The notes beneath the pieces are model-generated. The model saw only the letters and a list, made by a program, of their open reading frames with translations, was not told the origin of the DNA and did not search any database. From Carettochelys insculpta (Eukaryota > Chordata > Testudines > Carettochelyidae): a DNA stretch of 64,000 nt. The position numbers and the translations under genes are program-made. Location of the stretch: positions 156,513,001 through 156,577,000 of the forward strand of contig NC_134137.1 in the NCBI RefSeq assembly GCF_033958435.1, given 5' to 3'. This document shows, piece by piece, positions 49,001-61,000 of this stretch (the stretch's first letter is position 1; each line of letters starts with the position of its first letter).

Positions 49001-52000
49001 GGCATCTGAATAGATGTTCAATTTGGTACATTTTTAGAGCATTGAAATAAGAGACATTTATACATTTTCCCGTAGTTTATAGATTTAATGCTCTGGTGGG
49101 AGAGAAATGCTGTAGTAGTACAGTAGACAGCAAACTAAATCTGTGTTACTGATATATGAAATATATTTTGTTTTTCCTTGAACTTCTCTTAGGCTATGTC
49201 TTTACAACCCAGAATATCGACCTATTCAGGGTCGATCTTCTGGGGTTTGAGCTCATGTACCTAGCAGGGACACTCAAAATCAAACTAGTGGGAGTCGATA
49301 GTCAACCCGTGTATTCCTCAATCTTGTGAAGAGTAAGGGATGACCAGTAAGGCAAGTCCATTGTAAGTAAGTCAGGGATGACTCAGTAAGGATGACCAGG
49401 CAAGTCCAGTGTAAGTAAGTCAGTTCTAGCTATGCAATTGACATAGGTGGAATTCTCTCTACAGTTGACTTTAAGGTCTATCGTAGACCTGGCCTTATCA
49501 TTCCTTTATTCTTTCTGAGTCATACTGATTTATTCCTCCCTATGGAGAATATCTAGATATCTTTAGATTAGGGATTCTCAAGATTTTTTGTGTTATGGAC
49601 TAGTTTAACAGATTATTTTATGGGCTGCTGCTACCTTTGTGTACAAATGTACAGCACACCTTCCTCTTCCATTTATGATCACATAAAGTTGCTATAGCAG
49701 TTGCATGCATGGAAAAATAACATTAGGAAAATATGTACATTTTTTCATTTTTAAAGTAAATTTAGCAAGTGCAAACAGGAACCAGCATCATGTGATCTGC
49801 AAACTGTCTAAAAGCCACTAGCAAGTGTTCTGTGGACCATAGTTAAAAAAAGTTTTGTTTTAGAGAAAAGTGTCTAGTTTAAGATTTTTTTTGTGTTCTT
49901 TTCATTTTTTTTCTTGAAGAAGCAATCTCAACCTATCATTGTGCCGAAGCAAAATGAAAACAGTTAATTTACTAATGTTTGTATTAAGTTTATCAGATTT
50001 TAGTTAGTAAAGTGGCATCTTAAAGCTTTGGAATGGAATCATTCTGGCTCATCTTTGCAGGAACATGGGTTGTGTTTAACAACGGCCTGAGATGCTTACT
50101 GGGAAAGCCATAGTCCTTTTGTAGAAAAACTGGTGAGCATTCATTCTCTGAGAAATTAAATTAACAGCAAAGAACACATTTTACTTTTTTATCTCCAGGA
50201 CAGAGAATATAAGAAAATGGTAGCATCCTGGTTTTGACACATTCATGGGTCATGTAGTTGAATTCAAAATTCAGGCACCTAAGTGTCTTCACAGTTTAAA
50301 CATTGACCAGGTTGATGTTTGTAAACTTAATTTTCTCTGAAACTGAGAATTCAGAAGATGTATGTAAAGTGTTCACTTAAAAATCACTGAATAACAAAAA
50401 AAAAAAATGCTATAGACTACACCCTAAAAATAGTTACAAGGATGATATCAAAGCCTCATTAAACCTGTATAGAGTGTTGCTTCAGTGTGGCAGGTACCTT
50501 ATATACCTTGATCACTAGTCAGTGACCCACCTGTACTGTGGATTGCAAACAATGGCCAGCAACTTCAGCCAAACTATACTTAAGTGCAAACATGCTTTAT
50601 ACTCCGAGCCAGTTGGAGAGGGAGATTGTGTTGTTCATGCGGGATATATTTTCTTTTCCCCTTGTTTCTGTCTCACCTTCTGATTTTGCTTTTCCTTCTT
50701 TCCTTTCTTTGTTATCTCTTATCTTGTCTTCTGTTTTTAGCTTCAACCCTCCCACCACACTTTATTCCTATAGAGCATAGTGCACTGTCTACCATATTTG
50801 TTACTCTTTTCCTCTTACCTACCAAGCACCGATAGTATATTAATGCTGCAAGCACTCTCAGAAATAAGCATGGGAATATTTTCTCCCAAGGAAAATTTGG
50901 TCCTATCTTACCACACATACTCACATTTTAAAAGTTTGGCAGCAGGGTTGATCTTTCCTGGGGTTCTGTTTAGCATACCTGGTAGGGAAATGCTAAATTG
51001 AACTTACAGAGTGCCTGTGTTGGCAGTTGTACACCTACCCCTTGTTAGGAGTCAGGGAAGTGGATGGGCACGATCGCATGGCAGCACAATTCAAGTACGT
51101 CAACTTTAGCTATGTAATTCATGTAGTTGGAATCGCGTACCTTAATTCACTCTCCCACTGTAGTGCAGACTTGTCCTTACTGTAGAAAAGTTGCCTTTTT
51201 CAGAGTAATCTGAAAAAAATATATTACTGTAATATCTTGCCTTTTATTCCTGTTCAGACAGTACATACTATAGGTTTTCTTGGGACTTTAGAAGCAGTGA
51301 ATTTTGCAGTGTTCACTTGAAAAAAGTGTTTGGTGCATTCCTATTGCCATTTCTAGTGTTGGGACTAGTAGAATCAAGTGCAGTTTTAATATTTTGTTGT
51401 ATAATATAATGAATACTATTCTCTGCAGATAACGATAGATACTAATTTAAATTTCTTGAGAAATGTTATGCATGTGTAGTATGTATGAGACAGAGAATAC
51501 TTTGATTGTATAAGTGGTATAAAGGTTTTATGTTAATATAACTGAACAATAATAATAGCTAGCTTCTGTATAGTTCTTTGCAACGGTAGCTCTTGAACCA
51601 TGGTATAAAGGAGATCAGTGTTATGCTCAGATGGGCTACATTGTTCATGTGGCAAAATCAGGATACTTAAATTTTTATGCAATATTATGTACTCTGTTTA
51701 TGCTGCATGTTACAGAAAACTAATAGACTTCTTTAGAGTTTTAAAATATTTGTGCTATTTTTCATTTTTTTGTAAAATTTGTGCCTTTTGTTACCATGAT
51801 TCCAAATTATACATGGCTTTTAAGAAGCCATAAAAACCTAAAAAGAAACTTTGTTACTTTATTGTACCTAATGTCATATATTTTTAAATCTAGTGTTTTG
51901 GAGTCTGCCAGTGCTAGAAGAAACTTCTGTTGGAAAGGTGAACTGCCTGTAGGGTTTTGAGATAGTGGACTTTGTGCACCAGTGAATATAAATATTTTGA

Positions 52001-55000
52001 GGTATAAGTAAACATTTGGCAAAGAAACATTTTTTATGGTGTGCATTTTAAAAAGATGTCAGATTTCTGAAGCTGCTTATGAGGTTACAATATTAGAAGT
52101 AGTACCAGTATTAGTGGCGCAGAGGGCAGAGACCAGGTGAGCAAGTCAAAAGATACATGAAAAGTTAATTTATCACATGAATGTTGGTTGGTGCATGAAC
52201 TATATTTTCACTCTGCTGCTTGGAGGAAATCCACTGAGGAGCAACAATCTAACAGGCACATTTTTTAAGAGATTGTTTTTCAGTAAATTCAGAATAATGT
52301 GGTATGGATACAGGACTGTACTACTACATACACTTTACATTCCTTTCTGTAGGGACATTGGCAGGAGTTAATAGAATCAGAATTTGTTAATGTTTGAGTA
52401 GCAATTCATTAGTTTGCAGTTGAGCTTGGTTGCTTCTTTGATGAGCAAGCAGGGTCTGAGATTGCTTAAAAGAATTCCTCTTGGCTGAGTGGGAAAAGAC
52501 AGACCTAGTGGTTTTTTATATCATTAAACTCCTTTCTAGCTAACTGAGGGAACACTTCTGACAGGCTTAGAAGGGACTTAAGCCTAGTTCTCAGCTGAGG
52601 AGACATCTGTGATGTGTGGCCTTATGGCAGGGACAGTAAAGGACAGCTTTTGATGGAAAGGGAGTGAATAGTTTGTTAGATGTATGTTGGATCTGGAGTT
52701 TGCTGGACCTGGATATTTCCTGATGGCTATCATTCATTTTCCATTCTTTTCTCTAAGTTTTTGTATTAGTTCTCTATATTAGTGGTCAGGGAAGGGCAAT
52801 CTACAGAAGTCATGAAGCGCTTTTGTGTTCTTCACTATGTCGTTGTTTCCTATCTCTCAATTCCTTCATCACTAGTACAAGTTGTCTGCCTGAGCAGAAA
52901 TAGAGCATAAGAGCTACCCTTGTTTCAGCAAGTACAGTAAACCCTCAGTTTATGCGGAGAATGTGTCCTGGGCAACCTCCACATAAATCAAATTCATGGA
53001 GATGGGGGGCATTGGGGAGAGCCTCAGAATTCCCCTGGCTGGGGGAAGCGGGCGGCTGTGGCTCCCCCTGCGGGCAGACAGGGTGCCTCCTTCTCCAACT
53101 GCTGGCCATGCAAAGCAGCAATGGCACCCCTGCTACTCCCAACTGCAGTGCATCTTGGCCCTGGGGCTGCTCAGGTGGCAGCAGCTCCAGCTGCTGTGCT
53201 GGAGTCCTGGGCAGCTCCAGCCACTGTGTGGCTTGGACCCAGTGTTGAAGTGCCAGGCAGCTGCAAGGCAGGAGCTGCCTTCTAAGGAGCCCCTGAACCA
53301 GAGAGTAATGTGGGGATAAGCAGCAAAGCAGGGTACAAGAAAGTAAGGTTCCCCCAGACTCGACTCGTGTTAATATAAAAATGCGTAAGTTGAGTCCATG
53401 TAAAGTGAGGGTCAGCTGTAATGCAGGAATGCTGCTGCTTTTTGTTTTTAACAGGGTGATGCAATTTATTTCTTATCTGGAATGATGAAAATCTTGTGTC
53501 TTTGATTTGCTTCTTTCTCTTTTTAAAATAAGTCTTAAACAACTATTAAGATGTGGCTTCTTCCACTGTAGGGTCAGGCCAGTTAATCTATTTTCTCTTT
53601 TAACCATTTTCAAACTGAAATGAAAAAGTAAGTCCTGTGTCATTTGCAGCTTTTTTATAGATTGTGTGAGCATATCATAATTTGTATTTGTAGTGGATGA
53701 TACTGGGAAGATCGAACATGAAGGTTCTGCTGAAATCACCATGGAAGCAGAGTCAGAAAATGATCCATGTAAAGTGGACAGCCTTTGTCCAGAAGTCATC
53801 AAAGTATATATCTTCAAAGCTGATCCTGGAGAGGATGATTTAGGTAAATCTCCATGGTCATTTTAGAATAGTCTAACTCAGCAGCGGGCAAGCAAGAAGA
53901 GTGAGTGGGCTGTGCGAGTGGCCTTCCTTTATCTCAGTGAGCCGCATCACTTGGGTTCCACCTGTGGACTTCTTGTGAGCTCCTCTGCCCTCTTGCGCAC
54001 TGGAGCCTTGCACTTCCTACTCCTTCCAAATGCTTTTGCAGCGCTACGAATTACCTGATTTGAGCTTTGTTACTGCTCCTCTCAGTCCTACAGCTAGAAT
54101 GGTCATGAACAGCTGACACCCCAGTGCACAGGAGGCATGTGGAGAGGGGCAGATAGGGGACCACAGGTCACTGGTAGAGGCCCATTGGGTCACATGCAGC
54201 CTGGGTGCTGCTGGTTGCCTTCCACTGGTCTACCTTGACTTCTGAAACCTTATATATGCAGACTGTTTGGGTTTTTTTCCCCTCAATAGTTTAAGAGCCA
54301 TGGATACTAAAAGTTAAAGAATATAAACTTCTGAAATATTTTTCACTTTAGAATTGTTAGAAATGTACTTAAGCAACGTTTACTCTGGTCTTCTTAATTA
54401 GGAGGCACAGTTGACATTGTGGAGAGTGAATCTGAAAATGATCATGGAGTGGGACTACTTGACCAAAATAGCAGTGTTCGTATTCCCAGGGAAAAAATGG
54501 TTTACATGACTGTAAATGATTCTCAACATGAAGATGAAGATTTAAGTAAGTAGGTGGCCTTTTATTTGGGGGCAGGGTTTTTATTTTCAGTAACATGAAA
54601 TTATTATTTATGCTGTGTATTAATTAATTTTTCTCTTAGATGTTGCAGAAATTGCTGATGAGGTTTACATGGAAGTGATTGTAGGGGAGGAAGATGCAAC
54701 AGTGGCCCATGAACAGCAAATTGATGAATCTGAAATTAAAACTTTTATGCCCATAGCTTGGGCAGCAGCTTATGGTATGTCATGTACAAGCACTTTTCCA
54801 AGATTGGGGTTGGTGGTAGCAAAATATCTGCATTTACAATCATACCATCTCGTTGGCGTTGTATGTCATAAAGTTCCAAAATGTTGTCACCAAAAAAGCT
54901 AAACAGATTCCTGAAAAATAAGATGAAAATCAAGGTTATTTTTATTTCTGTTTTAACAGGTATTTCCTTTTTATACATATGTAGTATAGAAGGATGTACA

Positions 55001-58000
55001 GCAGAAGTACACAACCTTCCCAACTGAAAAATTGTATCTTGAGTGCCTTAGGCCATCACAGTTCTATAGTAAGGACTGGCTTAAAAAATTAATATATTTA
55101 TAGAAGTGACAACCAGGAGAATGTAGGCTTCAATTAAATCTTAGCTGAGAAGCAGCGCCACCAGATGAGTTTATTTTGGAGTGCATGGATGAGTGCATAA
55201 ATATTTGACATTTGAAAATTATATTTTGAAAATGAAATACAGTTGAAAAACTAAACGGGAAAGGGATCTTTCTTTTTCTTTCTATTTAATTGATTCTTGG
55301 GTACGATTCAGAGTTGTTCTCCAATATTTTAGAATTGTTGTTTTTGCTTAGTGGTATCTGGGCATTAGTTGAGATATGAAATGACTTCACTCCTTGTTGG
55401 AGTAAATCATTTAGAAGCATCTGAGTACCCCAATCAAGACTGGGACCCTGTATTCAGGATGTTATTCAAACATACAAAGAGACAGTTCCAGCCTCAAGAG
55501 TTTACAGTATAATTTAAATAAATTGCAACCACGTGGTATGACAAACTATATAATGAGGGAAGGAGCATAAAGGTAGCAGTAATAGGAGCATATGTTTAAG
55601 TTGTTGTTTAACTGAAAACCCTTCTGGATTCCTACCGGTTCAGAAAGTTTCACGTTAAGAGGAACAATATGGCCAGAACTTTAATTCCTATGCGGATGGA
55701 CCTGAGTGGCCTGAAGTGGATTTCCTGGGTTACAGGAGGAGGAGGTTACATTAGAAAAGCAGAAGGTGATTAGGGCTTGGAGGAGAGTGCCAAGTAAGGA
55801 GGACTTAATCAACCCCCTTCCACTCTAGCTTCAATCAGGCAAAATAGATTAGGGCTAGGTGAACAGCCTTGTGCCTACCTAGCAATGAGAAACATCTGCC
55901 AGCCTAATTAGCCAGGGGGCTATAAAGGCTGGGGAAAAGGAAGCTGGGAGAGTTGAGGATGGGGGAAGAGAGAGGCTAGACCCAGAGGCTGTTTCTCCAC
56001 AGGCCACTTCCTTCAGAGGTGGCATGCTAATACACGGAGCGAAAGATTCTAATGAGGTGTGGATGCAAATTCCCTGCGCCTCATTAGCATACCGTCACGT
56101 GATTTGGAATACGGAAGAACTGCCATGTAGAAGTGCGGCCCCGCGGGGCTTCCGGAAGGACGTGCTTCTTTCAGAGGCCCCTTCTTCCCAAAAATTTTCG
56201 GGAAGAAGGGACCTCTGGAAGAAGGACTTAATTCTAGAAGCCACCCTGGGGGCCACACTTCTACATGGCATTTTGGAGTCCAGAAGAACGGTCTTCTGGA
56301 CTCGAAATCATGTGACATTATGCTAATGAGGTGCAGGGAATTTGCATCCATGCCTCATTAGCATTTTTCGCTCTGTGTATTAGTATGCCACTCCCTAAGG
56401 AAGTGGTCTGTGTAGAAACGGCCAGAGAGTGGTGGGGCAGGACCCAGTCTGGCCTTGTGGTCTGCTGCTGGCAACATGTGGCTGTGAAGGACCTGTTCAT
56501 AGATAGTAAGGTAGTGGTGGAAGACAGTTATTCAGTGCACTTTTCAGTCTTGGCTAAAATTAATATGTTAAGTTTCTAGATTTGTGTAGACTCAGACTTA
56601 TATATGTTCATGTTGTTCTAGTTCTTAGGAAAGTCTTTAGCACATTGAGAGATGACTCATCAATTAAATGACCAATCCTACAAACCCTTGCATATGAAAC
56701 TACTATTATTTGCAAGTCAAGTGGCTTGAACTGAATGGATGTTTACACATCACGGTTTTACAGGATTAAACCCTAATGGTGTAATGGATATCAGATATAA
56801 ATAGTGTGACTTGTGCATGTTTCCTGACATTAAAAATTCTTTGTACAGAATGACTAACTGGAAATACGTGGCGAAATCTTTTCTTAAATTGCAATATTGA
56901 GATTAGAAAGAGAAAACCCTTTGTGAAATGGACTCTGGTTTTCTTTTGTAAAATGCATTGGATCCAGATCTTTCCACATATAAATCCAGTATCTGCACTA
57001 TTGAGTTTAGACTGAGGTACATAGTTTTATTTTATGAAATAATTTTAGTCTTAGATTTTGTCATTCGCTGAGAAGAGTACTTGTGGATCAGTGCAGCGGT
57101 CACTTGATTTAACAAAACTACTGTAGTTTTGCAAAATATTGTCAAGCTAAAAGGTTCCCTTGCCTATTTGTTGTTTATCATCAAAGCTCTAATAGTCCAA
57201 ATACATTTTGGAGTGGCAGTGGTACGTAACTTTAATTTATTTTACTAGGTAATAATACAGATGGGATTGAAAGCCGGAATGGCACTGCAAGTGCTCTCTT
57301 GCACATAGATGAGTCTTCTGGACTTGGGAGACTAGCTAAACAAAAACCAAAGAAAAGAAGGAGACCTGAATCTAGGCAATATCAAACAGGTGAGTACTTA
57401 ATCACTTAAGTAGTTCAGTGAGAAGGCCATAAAAGTACTTCAGTAGAGACATATGAGTGTGGATTGTCACTGAGGATTTGAAGGGACAACACTCTTTGGA
57501 GTGAATATTGTTACTTTGCTTCTCTGATTTGTTGGCAAGATGTTTGGCTCACTTATCCAGGTTGTATTTTCTGTTTAAAATTCTGAAATAAAAATGTTAG
57601 GAAAATTGAACATCACAGCTTCAAATGAAATTGAACTCCTCTCACCCAAAACAGAAGCAATATTGTGGCAACAATTAAGTACTTAGACCCTTTACTTGCT
57701 ATACAGATTTGATATTCAGAATAGCATTTACAACCTTTTTTAAAAGCTGGTCTTGGCCAAATGAAACACTGAAACTTTTCTAAATAGCCAGTGGTCTCGT
57801 TTTATACATACAATAAACTGACAAAATTAATTATGGCTGTTACTTTAACAAGTAACTAAATGAGTTTGCTTATCAACAGATACTTTATCTCTTAAATTGT
57901 ATACATGTGCTTTCACATCTCTTTAGCTTGCTGTCATTCTGAAATAAGTTGTCCTAATGCTCTTTGCAAAATCTTTATTTGCAATCACAGGAGGAGCTGA

Positions 58001-61000
58001 GGGTTGTTGACATTAGAAGCCTTCCACCATCCCTGAATTATTTATTTTTCTAATGAAATAAAAAGAGCACCTGTCCACTGTAACTGAACTGCAGTAGTTC
58101 CAGCTCGTGTAGCTCCTAAGTAGCCGATCAGGCAAAATAAAGGTTGAAATAATCTTTTGTTTTTCAACGTCAACTACCCTGGTAATCCTCCCCTATCTGG
58201 GGGGACATTTGATTCACAGAGTGCCCAGAAGGTAATGAAATTCAGGCTAATTTGTCCAGAGCTCAGGAAGTGAGTTCCAAAGCTGAGGAGCCCTTACATA
58301 AATTAAAATGTTCTCCCATTGACCGACTCTCATTCATACCACCAGGAGTCCAGCTTGACCATCGCTCCTTGTAACCATAACACATGACAGGAGGAGGGAG
58401 GTAGTGTAGGTCTTATGCCATTTAGTGCAGATAATGGGATTCTGATATGGTATACCCACAGTTTACTGTTCCTTTTAACAGGTGAGCTGATGAGTTTTGT
58501 ACAAACTTCAGTTCTCTGGGTGGTTTAAATCTGCAAACCAATGTAGATTTCATTACAGTAGCATAATCTTGAGCAGAAAAAGACATGGATGACATTTGAA
58601 AATTCTGCTTCCCAAAGAAATGACTGTTAGCATCTTGCCATTCATATACCAAAACAAAAATATATCACGTCTGCTGATGCTCTCGGATCTCATTGGCTAC
58701 GTCTACACGTGCCCCAAACTTCGAAATGGCCATGCAAATGGCCATTTTGAAGTTTACTAATGAAGCGCTGAAATGCATATTCAGCGCTTCATTAGCATGC
58801 AGGCGGCAGCGGCGCTTCGAAATTGACGAGCCTTGCCGCCGCGCGGCGCGTCCAGACGGGGCTCCTTTTCGAAAGGACGCCACCTTCTTCGAAGTCCCCT
58901 TATTCCCATGAGCTCACGGGAATAAGGGGACTTCGAAGTAGGTGGCGTGCTTTCGAAAAGGAGCCCCGTCTGGACACGCCGCGCGGCGGCAAGGCTCGTC
59001 AATTTCGAAGCACTGCTGCCGCCCGCATGCTAATGAAGCGCTGAATATGCATTTCAGCGCTTCATTAGTAAACTTCGAAATGGCCATGCAAATGGCCATT
59101 TCGAAGTTTGGGGCACGTGTAGACACAGCCATTGTAAATAATGTTCAGTATGTTGCAGAAATTATATTGTATAGCAGTATGTGTGGTATGAATGGACTTA
59201 ATTTTATATAGTTTAAGTTCAAAATCTGGAATGTTGGGGGGAGCATAAATAGTTTGCTTTGTGAGGTTGTATCATTAGCTCATTGAAGTTTTCCTCTAAT
59301 AAACATTTTTCTGTCCTTAATTAAAACTTAGTCACCTGTGTGTCTAACAAAGGGGAAGGTCTGACCTGTTTGCAGGCTTTAGAAAGCTAGAGGCAGAGTG
59401 ACCAGAGGAGGGAAGCGGATAGTGGGCTGCAGACAGGAGAGAGTTAAGAGGGGGTTTGATAGAGAGGGTGTGACAGAGGGGGTTCCACTATGGGTAGGAA
59501 GACCCGCAACATCTGTGCCAGCACTGCTCCTGTCTTCTCTACCTGTGCCTACAGTCAGACAGACTTCCTGACCAGGCATGCTTCCACCCAGACTCTGCTG
59601 TGGTTTTGCAGGGACTGTGACTTGCAAATCCCACTTACAGAAGTCCAGGCTGGGGGGACCATCCCTTGTGGGAGGTGTCTTATGGTGAAATCTCTCAGGA
59701 AGCAAGTGGGAGAGCTGTAGGAGGAGGTGGCAGCTAGGCTAAGGAGTTTCCATATCCACGAGCAATTCCTGGAGAGTATTCATGTGGCGATAGCCGAGGT
59801 TAAGATAGCTGTCCCACCACAAAAGACTACTGGCAAACCATCGGTGGAGGAAGAGGAGAAGGCTTGAGGGGACACTGGCACTGGTCACTTCTGGCAGCAG
59901 GCAGTGCTCTACCCCTGCTCCCAACGCTCCCACCATGGTACTGAGAAACCATTATGCTTTTCTGGATACTGGAGATAAGGAATCACTTCCTACAGCAGAA
60001 ACAGAAAAGACTTGTACCTCGAACACTTGGAGGGCTGCTGCTAACACTACAAAGAGGAAATGTAGGGTAGTGGTGGTCAGAGACTCTCTTCTGAGGGGGA
60101 TGGAGGCACCCATCTGTCACCCTGACATGTCATCCTGGGAGGTATGCTGCCTGCTAAGAACCCATATCTGAGATGTTACGGAAGCATTGTTGAGGACTAT
60201 CCAGCCTGGTGACTACCACCCCATGCTACTCACCCATGTGGGCACGAATGGTACTGCAAAGTGTAATTTTGAGCAGATCAAGCGGGTCTACAGAGTTTGG
60301 GAGTATGGGTGAAGGAGTTCGGGGCACAGGTGGTGGTCTCCTCAACCCTTCCTATCAAAAGTAGGGGGCCAGGCAGATACAAGTGCATCCTGGAGGTGAA
60401 TGCCTGGCTGTGAGGATGGTGTTATCAGAAGTGCTTTGGCTTCCTCGATCACAGGATGCTATTCCAAGAAGGACTGCTAAGTGGGGATGGGGTTCACCTT
60501 GTGAGGAATGGGAAGGATGTATTTGGATCAAGACTGGCTAACCTAGTAAGGAGGGCTTTAAACGAGGTTCGATGGGGACAGGTCACCAAAGTCCACAGGT
60601 AAGTAAAAAACCTGGAGACCTGGGAGTTGGGTTGAAAATGAGAGAGATCCTGGGCTATAATAGCAGAGAAAAAAGAGGGACTAGGAAGAACTGGGAAGCA
60701 AAAGTAAATCAGTATCTTAGATTCCTATATGCAAATTTAAAAAGTATGGGTAATAAGCAGAAAGAACTTGAAGTCCTAATAAATAAATACAACTATGACA
60801 TAATTAGTATCACAGAGAGGTGGTGGGATAGTATACATGATTGGAACGTTGGTGTGGAAGGGTACAGCTTACTCAGGAAGGACAGGCAGGGTGAACAGGG
60901 AGGAGGTATTGCTGTATATATCAAAAATGTGCACACCTAGACTGAGGTGGAGATGGATGCAGGAGACAGACATGATGAGAGGTTCTGGGTTAGGTTAAAA

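Larger units (their letters stand above)
44172..53693 (+). other. ZFX intron 3
   Basis: A 9.5-kb intron holding the MITEs at 45316, 49192 and 50940 and the Tigger-like element at 52935 (separate entries). Between them the sequence is AT-rich and unremarkable; an A run lies near 50396-50407. Confidence 0.8.

Noticed and set aside
53473..53817. 114-residue - strand ORF
   Set aside because: Antisense shadow of a ZFX coding exon and its intron.
58665..59211. Six overlapping ORFs of 70-90 residues on both strands
   Set aside because: They are mirror images caused by the palindromic MITE, not genes.
59490..60171. Possible host zinc-ribbon gene (MGRKTRNIC...CRDC...CGRC)
   Set aside because: It continues into CR1 ORF2 in the normal order and spacing, so it is CR1 ORF1.
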